The translations under genes and the position numbers were made by a program. Below, one piece after another: positions 26,292 through 36,854 of a stretch of 64,000 nucleotides of DNA (position 1 is the stretch's first letter; each line of letters opens with the position of its first letter). The stretch covers positions 83,833,803 through 83,897,802 of the forward strand of contig CM036755.1 of NCBI GenBank assembly GCA_020796225.1. Reading direction: 5' to 3'. The stretch is from Arion vulgaris (taxonomy: Eukaryota; Mollusca; Gastropoda; Stylommatophora; Arionidae). Under the pieces are notes generated by a model. The model did not search any database. It was not told the DNA's origin and was given only the letters and a program-made list of their open reading frames with translations.

Positions 26292-26644
26292 AGGTTATTT
26301 TAAATACAAGTCATGTATTATAATGCTTTTCAAATCTCGTTCTCACAAACTTCTTCTAATATCTCAATAACCCTTGCATGAAATACAACGTAATTTTGCA
26401 TGTGGTGTTCGATTTCCAATGACATTACAAATATATAATTTAAATTTATGTAGGTACTGCCGTTTTACTGAAGCAGAAATTTTCTTTGATCTTTGACTAC
26501 CTAATAATTACTTTGGTAGCACAAAATAGAATTTACAGCAATATAACAAATTTAACACTTTTGATAAGTCATAGGTGTATCCACATTTTTCACGGGAGTG
26601 GAAATCATTCAAAAAAGAAAATGACTTTACTTCCACTTGTAACT
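26292..26644. other. AT-rich spacer, no gene recognised
   Basis: Unique AT-rich sequence between the gag-like remnant and the 3' side of the transposase. No terminal inverted repeat pairing with the far side of the transposase was found by eye. Confidence 0.4.
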
Positions 26645-27563
26645 TCATTTCGATACAGTTGTCATGTTAAGATGGCAGGATGATTGTGGTGGTCTTGAAA
26701 AGCACCAGATATGTACATTGATGACAATCTCATGCAAACATCTGCATTGCATATTTTTTTTACTAGACGACGTCGGAAATTTGTCTTGTGCCACTACATT
26801 GTGGTATGATGCATTGTCCATTATCAGACAAGAGGGCATATCTAATGTCGGAAGTATAGTTTTCTCAATCCACTCTCTAAATATATGACAGTTCTTTTCT
26901 GTGTGGCAGTCCCGATTCCCGGAGTTGAGCATTCTTCAACAGCCCATTTTGTCTACTGCTTGCATGTGCAATTATAAACGCTTTCCTTTGCGACTTGGTA
27001 GGCCTACTAATTTCTTAATCCTTCCATCTGATGACTGCCATTCTTTTTCATTGGTGTGAAGAGCATTAATCCATGTTTCGTCTAAATACACATTGTCATA
27101 GCTTTGTCGACGCATTTCTCTAACTTCACGCAAATATTTGCTTCTTATCCCAACTAGATACGGTTTCTCACAGGTAATGTTTCTTCCACTTGCTTTTTTT
27201 CTAAATTTGAAGCCAAATACCCCCTTCAGCTCTCTATAATGTAGATTTTGACACATCAATGTCGTTGTTCTTTCTCAGCTCCATCTTTAATTTCTTTAAT
27301 GTCACTGTATCTTTCAACTCAAACATTCGATACAATTCTCTTCGAATACGCTGTCTATCAAAACTATCTACGACTTTCTTTCTATCTTGCGATCTTGGTT
27401 GAATTGCACATGTACGTGTAAAGTCTTGGATCCAGCGATTGAATGTACGTTGATTTACTCCCAAAACGCACATTGCCCTTTGCTCAGGGATACATTTGCT
27501 TCCACCCTTAGCTTCTCTACAAACATATTGATACATCTGTATTGTGATGCTTTGTATTGTCAC
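26645..27563 (-). pseudogene. Tc1/mariner-like DDE transposase (broken)
   Basis: Three minus-strand frames together describe one transposase. The N-terminal part (27563-27234) has a helix-turn-helix-like region, CVLGVNQRTFNRWIQDF, and a basic linker. The second part (27259-26972) carries NVYLDETWINALHTNEKEW with the first catalytic Asp. The third (26932-26645) carries LIMDNASYHN with the second Asp. YLDETW and MDNAxYHN are hallmarks of the IS630/Tc1/mariner DDE_3 fold. The usual third acidic residue is not seen because the C-terminus is lost after about 26750. Two frameshifts and a small deletion between the second and third parts inactivate it. Confidence 0.8.
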
Positions 27564-27713
27564 AAAATGTACTCTTATACTAACTGTAAAGACCCTACAA
27601 TGTGCACGCCTCTGAAAGGAATGAGGCTATTGAAAATACCTTCGAAGAACCAAACGTAACTTGTCGTTCAATTGTAAATACTTTCGGTCCTTTCGGTAAA
27701 GAACGGGAAAACA

Positions 27714-27822
27714 CTAAAAACAAGTGGATATTGAGGTTTTTAAAAACAAGTGGATATTGAGGTTTTTAAAAACAAGTGGATATTGAGGTTTTTAAAAACA
27801 AGTGGATATTGAGGTTTTTAAA
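27714..27822. repeat. 26-bp tandem repeat, 4 copies
   Basis: Four nearly perfect copies of AAAAACAAGTGGATATTGAG plus GTTTTT. It is short, AT-rich and non-coding. Confidence 0.93.
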
Positions 27823-27884
27823 ATTGCGCACCAATAACAACAATGGAGCTACTGTAAGCCTTTCAAATGTATGTCTAGTTCATG

Positions 27885-27890
27885 TTTAAT
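27885..27890 (-). promoter_or_regulatory. Possible poly(A) signal ATTAAA
   Basis: ATTAAA on the minus strand about 107 nt after the stop codon of the candidate last exon (27997-28028). ATTAAA is the commonest variant of the animal polyadenylation signal. A hexamer match in AT-rich DNA is weak evidence alone. Confidence 0.2.
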
Positions 27891-27996
27891 ATTTTGTATA
27901 TACCGCATATAAGCTAAAATGAAAACCAATTGTTTGTTTTCATTGCAATTATCTCCTTGCAATGTCATGACCATTAATAACAGCACATGCAAAATA

Positions 27997-28028
27997 TTAC
28001 CTCCTTACGTTAAAGGAATCCGTACTTC
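27997..28028 (-). CDS. Candidate terminal exon of the microexon gene
   Basis: On the minus strand, GAAATTCAG is followed by 32 nt that, in the phase used by the four upstream microexons (two bases completing a split codon), read STDSFNVRR and then TAA. Joined to the exon at 28519-28545, the split codon would be GGA (Gly). An ATTAAA lies 107 nt downstream. The pyrimidine tract is poor, there is no Trp, and a 32-nt open stretch is not unusual by chance. Alternative readings include an internal 20-nt exon ending at GTAAGG. I offer it as the best visible end for the gene, at low confidence. Confidence 0.22.
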
Positions 28029-28134
28029 CTGAATTTCAAACATGGGCATGAATTTTGAAACGAACTATAGAAGAAATAAGTAGAAGGAGAACTTATAGTC
28101 AAAAACATTCCATACATATGGCAACTCCCTTTTC

Positions 28135-28190
28135 TTCAACCTCTTTTTCTTCTTTTTCTTCCCCGAGGAAGGCATAAGTCCACAACCAAG
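28135..28190 (-). mobile_element. Short remnant of an RTE-like 3' end
   Basis: The minus strand reads TTGTGGACTTATGCCTTCCT then CGGGGAAGAAAAAGAAG. It resembles the 3' end of the RTE copy ending near 35775 (GGCCTATGCCCCAATCCGGG). It is only a tail fragment with a GAA-rich end. Confidence 0.35.
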
Positions 28191-28518
28191 GTCAACATCA
28201 ACAAACCCGTCTATCCAATGTCAACATTATTTATAATCTGTCCATGTGGCAATTACATAGATTCATGGTAATCAGTCACGAAGTTCAGAAAACACATAAT
28301 TTGATATTTCACATTTCCTTCGAAATTTTCGATACACATTGATCTAAACTTAATAATATTAATTATATTCTAAAAAAAAGTATTCGACGATGATTTTAAT
28401 GTTACCTCTCAGTTTTGGAACAGGAATTTGGCAATTAATAATTCATGGAACATGCAATCAATCAAAATCTTCCACAACATCATCAAACAAAAGCTATGAT
28501 TTAATGTAACATGCTTAC

Positions 28519-28545
28519 CTCCTTCAGCGGTTTCTCGCCATTTCT
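28519..28545 (-). CDS. Microexon 4 (27 nt, one 9-residue repeat)
   Basis: A 27-nt segment on the minus strand between a good acceptor (TGTTTCTTTTCATAG) and a strong donor (GTAAGCATG). In phase 1 (two bases, eight codons, one base) it reads R/E-KWRETAEG-split. TGG occupies nt 6-8 exactly as in the other three microexons, and GAA GGA fills codons 8-9 of the repeat. It has no stop, and both ends match the shared phase, so exon inclusion or skipping keeps the frame. In transcript order it follows the exon at 38580-38606 after an intron of about 10.0 kb filled with minisatellites and LINE fragments. Function unknown; no protein family is recognised. Support is the joint pattern, not this exon alone. 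Confidence 0.6.
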
Positions 28546-28599
28546 CTATGAAAAGAAACACGGATATATAAATAATATTTGAATAAACAATCTTCTGTA

Positions 28600-28780
28600 G
28601 TCGTGTAATGTTTGTTTGTTGTTTGTTTATGTTCGTTCTTTACGTCCATTTTAAATATTCTTTGTGACACGTTTGGCCTTAGTCATGAACGATTATAGGT
28701 TACGGCTCCGTTCTTATGCACCTACACCTGTGAGGCAGGAGCATCCAAAAATGTCGGATTTCGGGAAAGGTTTGAATCTG
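28600..28780 (-). mobile_element. SINE-like element (copy C, 3' part)
   Basis: The minus strand contains TTCATGACTAAGGCCAAACG, TGTCACAAAGAATATTTAAA and GTAAAGAACGAAC, closely matching the 3' half of SINE copy A (about 16945-17012: TTCACGTTCTTGGCAAAGAT, ATCACAAAGAGTGATTAAAA, GTAAAGAACGAAC). The tail is AAC-rich (about 28612-28630 on the plus strand as GTTTGTTTGTTG). The head is diverged or missing, and the left limit of homology is approximate. Confidence 0.55.
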
Positions 28781-29740
28781 TCTCGTTGACAGTCAGTTCC
28801 GCACATTTTCCCTTCTCTCTTGTATTCATTGCTAGGTAATGATCATTTTTCTCCGTATACTTGGGCGGTATGATCTGCACCAAAGAGGAAGTCTATATTG
28901 TACGTACTGTCTGACCCCAGTCAGGTCTTAGCACAGGCCAGACAACTGGCCGGGTATTCCTGACCTAGATAAGAAAAGGATCTGGAAATTACAGTTGTTT
29001 GATAGAACACAGCACGCTTTTTTGCAATTTTACTAAATTCTGTGAGTCTATGGTTATTTATTGGTGAAAATATTTATAATATTGAAATTCCTTATTGTTA
29101 AACTTAACTTGTTGCATAATATGACTTCGAGTTAGCATTTTGTGTTGATTTTAAAATGAATTCGTCTATATACACCAATACTGGAATGCGAGGTCAGGTG
29201 GTGTAATTGGAGTCTGATTTCCCACAATTCTTACCTGAGCCCGAAGGCCCAGTAGTTTATAGTTGGCTCTGATCTGACTGTGTGAGGGCGTTCCGGATTA
29301 GGAACATTCTCAGCCATTTTGGACACGGGGACTTATCACTAGAACGATCAAATTTTTTAGTTAATTTGCCTTTATTTGAACGCACCCAGGGAGTATATGA
29401 TGTGGACGTCCTCCTACATTTGTAGGAGAATCGTGTCCATAAAAGTGTCAAGCTTTGCCGATGTTTTAGCTTGTACGAGACGATAAACCTTTACGTTATC
29501 GGACTTGCTTTTTTAGCCACGGTGAGTTTATTCCGTATTAGGAACATTTTTTGCATTTCCGAGACGCGTTCGAAACTTGGAAATTTGCAGTTTTTAACTC
29601 CTTTACGCCGGGAAACACTGAGTTGGGGCTACACACACATAATCAAGAGCGTCGTTTCATTAAACGCTAGCAACGTAACTTTATAATATGCGCTCCCAAT
29701 ACACACACACACCATCGGAGAAATCTCAACCAAAGTTCTT
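28781..29740. other. Unique region with a weak ancient duplication
   Basis: No gene recognised. Two stretches resemble each other: near 29291 (TTCCGGATTAGGAACATTCT) and near 29530 (TTCCGTATTAGGAACATTTT), each followed by GA/GGACAC or GAGACGCG and a T-rich run. They may be an old tandem duplication or paired element ends. Short ORFs on both strands show no family resemblance. Confidence 0.3.
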
Positions 29741-30486
29741 TTTGCAGAACATCAAGCAATCATATGAACAACAGCAGAACAGCCACAACAACACATTAAC
29801 AGACTAAAGTTAGCATGTAAAGAATATAGCATGAGAATAAACATCGACAAAACAGAAGTAATGACATTCGCCATAAAGGAAAGCACTACCAATATCTGCA
29901 TCGACAATCGCCCACTAAAACAAGTAAAAGACTTCATGTACCTGGGGAGCATTTTTTCAACAAACTAATAAACGAAGAATAACTAATGAAATTCAACACA
30001 GATGCAACAAAGAAAATCAAATGATAGGAGAAATGGCGCCAATTTTAAAATACATACACGTCATCATGAACACAAAAAAGAGCAATGTTCAACACAACCT
30101 TTCTCCCCACATTATGTTACAAGTGCCAAATCTGGTCACTGACAACAAATGATAGAAGAAAACTAGTCACGACAAGGATGAAGTGTCTACACAGAATGCT
30201 GGGTGTAACAAGAAGAGACCGGTTGACAAATGAGGACATCAGAAAAAAAGTGGGTACAATATCAGTACTAGACTTCATCAAGAAACAACAAACTAAATGG
30301 TTCGGCCACGTAAGCAGATCCCCAACAGACAGTGCACCTCAAAGAGCAATGCTGCTCCGATACAATGGGTATAAAGCAAAAGACCGGCCACGCAAAAGAT
30401 GGACCTCAGAGATAACAGAAGCGACGAAATACACTATCTACGAGGCGCACACAAGGGCCCGTTTTAGAAATCTCTTCTTGACCTGA
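29740..30486 (+). pseudogene. RTE-like LINE, RT palm to C-terminus (remnant)
   Basis: The reading begins at a ruined YADD region (LFAEHQA, about 29740), continues with NRLKLACKEYSMRINIDKTE and a KDFMYLGSIFST motif (about 29920-29965), and after stops and shifts enters an open stretch (30085-30486). The latter has the RTE-type C-terminal pattern: TRRDRLTNEDIRKKVG, QTKWFGHVSRSP and AKDRPRKRWTSEI. It lacks the endonuclease and RT fingers, and the catalytic box is lost, so it is dead. The 65-bp minisatellite begins just after its end. Confidence 0.8.
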
Positions 30487-30554
30487 CGCTGTGAAGCAAA
30501 CAGGATTCGAGAAAAGAAAACCCCAGTTCTTCCTGGAACCGCAATTTCTTTTCC

Positions 30555-31553
30555 TCGGCACAAGAACGCAACTTTACATTTTGCTCTCGGGCAACAGTAC
30601 CGAACCGGTTGTTCCAGAGAGGGCACAAGAACGCAACTTTACATTTTGCGCTCAGGCAACAGTACCGAACCGGTTGTTTCAGAGAGGGCACAAGAACGCA
30701 ACTTTACATTTTGTGCTCAGGCAACAGTACCGAACCGGTTGTTCCAGAGAGGGCACAAGAACGCAACTTTACATTTTGTGCTCAGGCAACAGTACCGAAC
30801 CGGTTGTTCCAGAGAGGGCACAAGAACGCAACTTTACATTTTGTGCTCAGGCAACAGTACCGAACCGGTTGTTCCAGAGAGGGCACAAGAACGCAACTTT
30901 ACATTTTGTGCTCAGGCAACAGTACCGAACCGGTTGTTCCAGAGAGGGCACAAGAACGCAACTTTACATTTTGCTCTCGGGCAACAGTACCGAACCGGTT
31001 GTTCCAGAGAGGGCACAAGAACGCAACTTTACATTTTGTGCTCAGGCAACAGTACCGAACCGGTTGTTCCAGAGAGGGCACAAGAACGCAACTTTACATT
31101 TTGTGCTCAGGCAACAGTACCGAACCGGTTGTTCCAGAGAGGGCACAAGAACGCAACTTTACATTTTGTGCTCAGGCAACAGTACCGAACCGGTTGTTCC
31201 AGAGAGGGCACAAGAACGCAACTTTACATTTTGTGCTCAGGCAACAGTACCGAACCGGTTGTTCCAGAGAGGGCACAAGAACGCAACTTTACATTTTGCT
31301 CTCGGGCAACAGTACCGAACCGGTTGTTTCAGAGAGGGCACAAGAACGCAACTTTACATTTTGTGCTCAGGCAACAGTACCGAACCGGTTGTTCCAGAGA
31401 GGGCACAAGAACGCAACTTTACATTTTGTGCTCAGGCAACAGTACCGAACCGGTTGTTCCAGAGAGGGCACAAGAACGCAACTTTACATTTTGCTCTCGG
31501 GCAACAGTACCGAACCGGTTGTTCCAGAGAGGGCACAAGAACGCAACTTTAGG
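30555..31553. repeat. 65-bp minisatellite, about 15 copies
   Basis: The unit starts GGGCACAAGAACGCAACTTT, continues ACATTTTGTGCTCAGGCAAC and ends AGTACCGAACCGGTTGTTCC AGAGA. It contains a palindrome AACCGGTT. Two subtypes (tgtgctcag and tgctctcgg) alternate irregularly; the second lies near 30583, 30973, 31298 and 31493, at multiples of 65 bp. No stop codon occurs in any plus-strand frame of the unit, so three overlapping ORFs of 353, 324 and 324 residues arise. I treat them as repeat artefacts. Confidence 0.95.
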
Positions 31554-32071
31554 TTTGGCGCTCGGCCATCCTTGCCCAAATAATTCGTCTGCGCTTAGCA
31601 TCGGATGCAGAATTTTCTGAAATTGTTCTTTGTGTCGTCACAATACGTTACGTCGTTCTCAACGATGGATTCTTGCTGAGAGTTGGTAATTATGATACGA
31701 CTACTGATTCCAGATGACGTGAGTTTACGCTTACAGACAACTCGTACCGTGCTACTTGTTGTTTTGTATGTATGCATCGTTCCCATATCTAGATAACGAC
31801 CAGAATATGCGTGCATGTACATTTACTCTAAAAATCTGCACATATAATACGTGACAGCGTTTGCACTGCTACCTATACCAGAGTAGTTCTCCATCGATCA
31901 TTACACACTTAGTCAAACAAGAGGCGTTGTCTGCTTCCAGAGCTACCCCGAGGAGTTGGTGTGGAGTCTTGATCAGTACCAGCTCACTGACCCTTACTCG
32001 CAGTTGTCTCTCTATGCTAAACACTTTCAGATTATGTCAATTGGTTTCATGTTTTTCTTCTGTAAAGTATA
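31554..32071. other. Unique spacer, no gene recognised
   Basis: Mixed-composition unique sequence between a minisatellite and a microsatellite. Short ORFs only, without recognisable domains. Confidence 0.4.
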
Positions 32072-32195
32072 TGTGCATTGTGTGTGTGTGTGTGTGTATG
32101 TGTGTGTGTGCATATATGTGCATTGTGTGTGTGTGTATGTGTGTGTGTGCATATATGTGCATTGTGTGTGTGTGTGCATATATGTGCATTGCCAT
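32072..32195. repeat. GT-rich microsatellite with CATATATGTGCATT spacers
   Basis: Runs of TG separated three times by CATATATGTGCATT. The Cys/Val-rich ORFs across it (31861-32223, 32078-32347) are translations of this simple repeat. Confidence 0.93.
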
Positions 32196-32215
32196 TTGCT
32201 GTTCAGAATATATAT

Positions 32216-32820
32216 ATGTCTAAATTGGTGATGTGTAGAGTATACGTGGATGGATGTGTACTTTCTAGATTATGTGTTGGTGGATGTGTGCTGTGTAGAT
32301 TATATATGGACATATGTATGGTATGCGCTTTATATTTGATAGATTAGTTTGATGTGCAAACTATATATGGGATTATATATTCTGTTTGTGGATTAAAGTA
32401 GATACATTTTTAATCTGTAGATAACATGTACATTCTATATTTTTGTAGATTATACATCGTTGTATGTTTTATTTTGTAGATTATACATCGTTAGATGTTT
32501 TATTTTGTAGATTATACATCGTTAGATGTATTATGTTGTAGATTATATACATAGTTGGATGTCTTATGTTGTAGATTATATACATAGTTGGATGTCTTAT
32601 GTTGTAGATTATATACATAGTTGGATGTCTTATGTTGTAGATTATATACATAGTTGGATGTTTTATTTTGTAGATTATACATAGTTGTATGTCTTATGTT
32701 GTAGATTATACATAGTTGGATGTTTTATTTTGTAGATTATACATAGTTGTATGTCTTATGTTGTAGATTATACATAGTTGGATGTCTTATGTTGTAGATT
32801 ATACATAGTTGGATGTCTTC
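32216..32820. repeat. 31/33-bp AT-rich minisatellite
   Basis: The unit is TTGTAGATTATACATAGTTG plus GATGTCTTATG, with a 33-bp form carrying an extra TA. Copies are clear from about 32440 to 32815 and become increasingly diverged towards 32216, so the array looks older on its left. Confidence 0.88.
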
Positions 32821-32959
32821 TGTTACAATTGACTTCACATAAAGCTGGTATATTTCTGTTGTAATTGACTTCATATATTTATGGGATTCAGCGTATGATT
32901 ATCCCTACACTTGATAGACCTAATTGTTGTTCGTATGTTTGTCGTCACTGTATTGCTGA

Positions 32960-33245
32960 TGTTCATTGTTCATTTGAGGATAATCTTTCTGGCACATGTC
33001 CATAAATGCTCCGATATTCTCCCAAGCATGTATTTTATACTAACAATTACATTTCTGTTTTGGTTGATGTATATACTGTGGCTTCTATCACGATTTTCGC
33101 GTCTTGTGGCACCTATCGGTATGCATAACTTGCGCAACAGAGAAATATAATATTCTTTACTGTCTTCATTGAAATCTCCAGAGCGTATGCTTTCTCTTTG
33201 AGCACTGCTGTTGTCGATTTTGTCCATAGAAGCTGCATTCTCGAT
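32960..33245 (-). pseudogene. Y-family LINE C-terminus (diverged remnant)
   Basis: The minus strand reads LCIPIGATRRENRDRSHSIY, then about 20 residues later ISEHLWTCARKI. This parallels the Y-family C-terminus (GVNIGAARKERYTKYAKRLI and RRRSEHLWTCLE) at 18199-18005. It is a short diverged relic with no visible 3' tail. Confidence 0.6.
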
Positions 33246-33395
33246 TGTCACATTACTCGCCAGTGCAGCCTTCTTTCATTGCCCCTCCCCACCCCCTTCC
33301 AGAATGACCTGAACAAAGATAAAGGTAAGTGTCTGGATTGTTGCAATTTGTTTTAATTGCATTCACTGTCTTCACACATAACCAGTATTGATCTT

Positions 33396-33705
33396 CTGTA
33401 CCATGCTCATAGAGTCACTGAGCATGTATACATGACTGAAATAATATATGTACCATGCTTATAGAGACGCTGAGCATGCATACATGACTGAAATAATATC
33501 TATACCATGTTTATAGAGTCGCTGAGCATGCATACATGACTGAAATAATATATGTACCATGCTTATAGAGTCGCTGAGCATGCATACATGACTGAAATAA
33601 TATATGTACCATGCTTATAGAGTGGCTGAGCATGCATACATGACTGAAATAATATATGTACCATGCTTATAGAGTGGCTGAGCATGCATACATGACTGAA
33701 ATAAT
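33396..33705. repeat. 52-bp minisatellite, about 6 copies
   Basis: The unit starts TGAGCATGCATACATGACTG, continues AAATAATATATGTACCATGC and ends TTATAGAGTCGC. Copies are regular, with a few substitutions. Confidence 0.92.
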
Positions 33706-33858
33706 AAAGATTACAAACCAGCCATCATTTCAATGTCATCTGATACATACGTCCCGAAACGTAGATATATTATTTAGCTCTAACGAAGACATTTTGTCCG
33801 TTTTTTGTCTCCATCTGGACACAGTGGTCTTGGTACAAGTTATTGTATCTACACTTCT

Positions 33859-34025
33859 TCTTGTGTTCTCAGCATACAGTTGTCGGGTTGTTAACTCAGT
33901 GTCATGGTTTTATGTATTTGTCTTGCGCCTGTCTGGTGACTTGTGTTGTCAGCATACAGTTGTCGGGTTGTTAACCCAGTGTCGTAGTTTTATGTATTTG
34001 TCTTGCGCCTGTCTGGTGACTTGTG
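33859..34025. repeat. 80-bp tandem duplication
   Basis: CAGCATACAGTTGTCGGGTT starts at about 33870 and again at 33950. The two copies differ at a few bases and end TCTGGTGACTTGTGT. Confidence 0.9.
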
Positions 34026-34039
34026 TGATGGTTTTCTTA

Positions 34040-34262
34040 GTCCCTGGCAGAATTCAACTACTTTATCTATCCACATTTTCCTCAGTCTTCTTCTTCTTCT
34101 CGCCTTCCATCCTGATATTCTGTTGTGGAAAGCTTCATAGGCAGTTTGGTCTGTTCGCATTCTTACTAAGTGGCCAAACCACTTCATTCTCTGTTTCGCT
34201 ATATAGTTCAAGCACGGTCTTGTTCCAACCTTTTCTCTGATGCTGGTATTCATAGCTCTGTG
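34040..34262 (-). pseudogene. RTE-like LINE C-terminus (fragment)
   Basis: The minus strand reads NTSIREKVGTRPCLNYIAKQ, RMKWFGHLVRM and further on KARRRRRLRKMW, the IRxKVG...KWFGHLxRM...RxxRW signature of RTE-type C-termini also seen at 30085-30486. Only this tip survives. Confidence 0.7.
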
Positions 34263-34614
34263 GTTTCTTGTGTTGTTGGTGACTTTGTGGAGACTTATTG
34301 TTTCGGAAAGTTATTGTATCTTCTTCTTCTTCTTCTCTTCCACCATTTGCATCTTTATAGAAGTGAGGGGGATAGTGACACACATATATTTCCTGTCTCC
34401 CACACTTCCAGATTGTGTAAAGTTGTCATCGTTCTAATCGACTACTTATCACCAGCGTTTTTACTTTCCAGGTGTGAGAAGTTCTTTTTTTAATGATGAG
34501 GTTGTATATTATTAATCTTCCACTCGGGATGGTTATTCAGTTATCCATGCATTGATGACACTGTTTGCATTTTTGTGTATTTTTATTACGTTGATTAAGA
34601 ACTATTGGTGAAAA

Positions 34615-35305
34615 TATGTGTTGTTTTTATGTGATGTTGTTGTATATACCGATGGGTCGGTTCATCGTGGTGAGAAGTCAGGCTGGGGTTTCTTGGCTAA
34701 TGCGCAGGGTAGGGTTGTTGCAGAGCGAAGTGGGGCATACATGACAACTACTTCTAGTATGAGAATGAAGGATGTGGCCGTTACTGCTGCCCTCCATTGG
34801 CTCTCTGAAAATTCATTTACTGAGGCCTTTGTTGTATCTGACTCTCAGTCGATGCTTCACAAGATCCAGAAGGGCAGGTTTCGGTATGAGTGGATGTCGT
34901 CTATAGAAGTTTCTGACCTCCAGCGACTTACGTGGATATACTATCCTGGTAATGCGGGTGTTTACGGTAATGAAAGAGCGGACAGGCTAGCATCAACAGT
35001 ATCGATTGGTAGGGAGTTGAAGATGGATAAGGGGGATGTGCTTCGGTCTTTTCGCGACTGTCTGGTGGATGGGGACACTAAAATAGATATTGAGTCGATC
35101 TAGCGATTTATGCAGTTTGGAGTTACCCGATGTACAAGAAGAACTGGATGCCTTAGGGGCAGAGTTAGGAGTGTGTTTAATCAGCGAGCCACATGAACCA
35201 TCAGTATGCATAATCTTCGATATCTGTTGGGGGAGACTGAGCGCTTATGGGTCTGACCGGAATGCAATGACGTCAGTTAAATAACCAATAACCAATATGT
35301 ATAAT
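34615..35305 (+). pseudogene. RNase H and C-terminus of a Y-related LINE
   Basis: An open frame (34618-35103) gives a nearly complete RNase H domain: VVVYTDGSVHRGEKSGWGFL with the first Asp, then a KDVAVTAALHWL helix where the usual Glu appears replaced, FVVSDSQSMLHKI with the second Asp, and GNAGVYGNERADRLAS with the last Asp. After a stop and shifts the C-terminus follows (NLRYLLGETERLW, PECNDVS, about 35205-35275). The 3' end is AAATAACCAATAACCAATA, a different tail repeat from family Y (TAACTGA), so it is a sister family. It is 5' truncated, and neighbours on both sides are unrelated spacers. The ORF start is not a genuine start codon choice. Confidence 0.8.
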
Positions 35306-35774
35306 ATATTTGTGTAACTAGTTAAACATGGACATCATCTATATTTGAAGATGGAGAGTGATCGCTAGGTGTTATATAGAAGTTGTGTTAGTGCAGAATA
35401 AGAGATACCTCCCAGTTTATAACGGGCATTCTCAAGATGAGGTCATTGATTATTATTTTAATTATAATTTCTTTCCACAAACATCATCTTTTACCAAACA
35501 TTAAAACAAAAATCTGATTAATCCGTTCATGTCAAAAATCTCAACAATATATCATGATTATTTTGAGTATATTTTGTGCATAATAAAGTATACTTACTAT
35601 AGCTCTCTGAATGATAATAATGATCTGAAAATGACAAATAAAACAAATATAGCTTATACTATTATGTTTAACAAAATATTAGGAATAACAACAGAGGTAA
35701 TCGTTTTTATTCTTTCAACTCTACCACAGTACTTGTATATTGATCCTTCGATCTTTCTCTTTCAACTGTACCAC
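35306..35774. other. AT-rich spacer with CT run, no gene recognised
   Basis: Unique AT-rich sequence ending in a short CT microsatellite (about 35770-35790). A short ORF (35529-35819) shows no domain. Confidence 0.4.
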
Positions 35775-36830
35775 AATCTCTCTCTCTCTCTTTGCCTTTT
35801 ACCCCGGATTGGGGCATAGGCCCTCAACCAACTCATGCCAAGTCTTCCTATCTCTAGCTATCTCCTGCAGCTCCTCCAGCTCTTCTTTATATTGTTGATC
35901 TCCGCCTCCAAATGTCATCTCCATGTATTTCTCGGCCTCCCCTTCTTTCGCTGTACCTGCGGGTTCCAGGCAAGGATCCTTCTTGTTATATTCCCTTCCG
36001 GTTTTCGCAAAGTGTGTCCTATCCAGCGCCAGAGTCTTTTTTTAATCTGTTCGTTCACTGGAATCTGTCTTGTTCTCTCCATACTTTCCTCATTGGTGAC
36101 CTTATCATACCATCTTATTCCTCTATTCTGCGCAGACACCAGTTGATGAATGTTTGCAATTTATGCGCTATTGTTTTAGTTGTTCTCCATGTTTCTGACC
36201 CATACAGTAGAACTGCTTTAACATTAGAGTTAAATATCCGAATTTTTGTTCTAGATTTGATTTCTTTAGACTTCCATATGTTTCCCAGTGCAATGAAAGC
36301 TCCTCTTGCCTTCTGTATTCTTATTTTAACATCTCTATCTGTTCCACCCTCTTTATCTACGCTGCTGCCCAAATATGTGTATGATTCTACCTCTTGAAGT
36401 GGGATTTCCCCGGGGAGATCGAGTTGTCCTTTTCCTTAGTTAATTCTCAATATCTTTGTCTTTCCCTTAAGAATGTTCAGCCCTAGTTGCTGGGACCTTT
36501 GATTCAATGTGTTTAGCTTATCCTGCATCTGATTTCGTGTATGTGACAAAAGGGCTATATCACCAGCGAAGTCCAGATCATCTAGTTGCTCTGCCAGAGT
36601 CCATTGGATTCCATTTCTGGTGTTAGTTACTGTGGTCTTCATAATCCAGTCTATTGTCAGTAAGAACAACAAAGGTGATAGAAGACATCCCTGACGCACT
36701 CCTGTTTCTATCCCAAAAGTGTCTGTTAGTTTACCTTCATGAAGAACTCTACATTTCATATCTGTATATGTTGCTTTTATTAATTTTATAATTTTCTGTG
36801 GGATTCCATAATGCCTCATTAATTTCCAAC
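35775..36830 (-). pseudogene. RTE-like LINE, RT palm to 3' end (altered catalytic box)
   Basis: In sense order: a palm start MRHYGIPQKIIKLIKATYTD (36819-36760), GVRQGCLLSPLLFLLTIDWI (about 36710-36650), then LDFAGDIALLSH where RTE elements have FADD, so one catalytic Asp is replaced by Gly. The open frame ends at 36436. Shifted frames then give SYTYLGSSVDKEGGTDRDVK, GAFIALGNIWKS and LYGSETW (36390-36180), and WIGHTLRKPEGNITRR and RKKGRPRNTW (36030-35920). The end is LCPNPG-like followed by the 3' end near 35800. Several frame breaks make it inactive. Its endonuclease half lies at 37201-38050, separated by an unrelated fragment. Confidence 0.82.
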
Positions 36831-36854
36831 TCGGTTAGCTTTTTGACCTGAGGA

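Noticed and set aside
30491..31583. Three overlapping plus-strand ORFs of 324-353 residues
   Set aside because: All three frames of the 65-bp repeat are open simultaneously, as expected for a stop-free repeat and not for a gene.
31861..32347. Cys/Val-rich ORFs
   Set aside because: They translate the GT microsatellite at 32072-32195.
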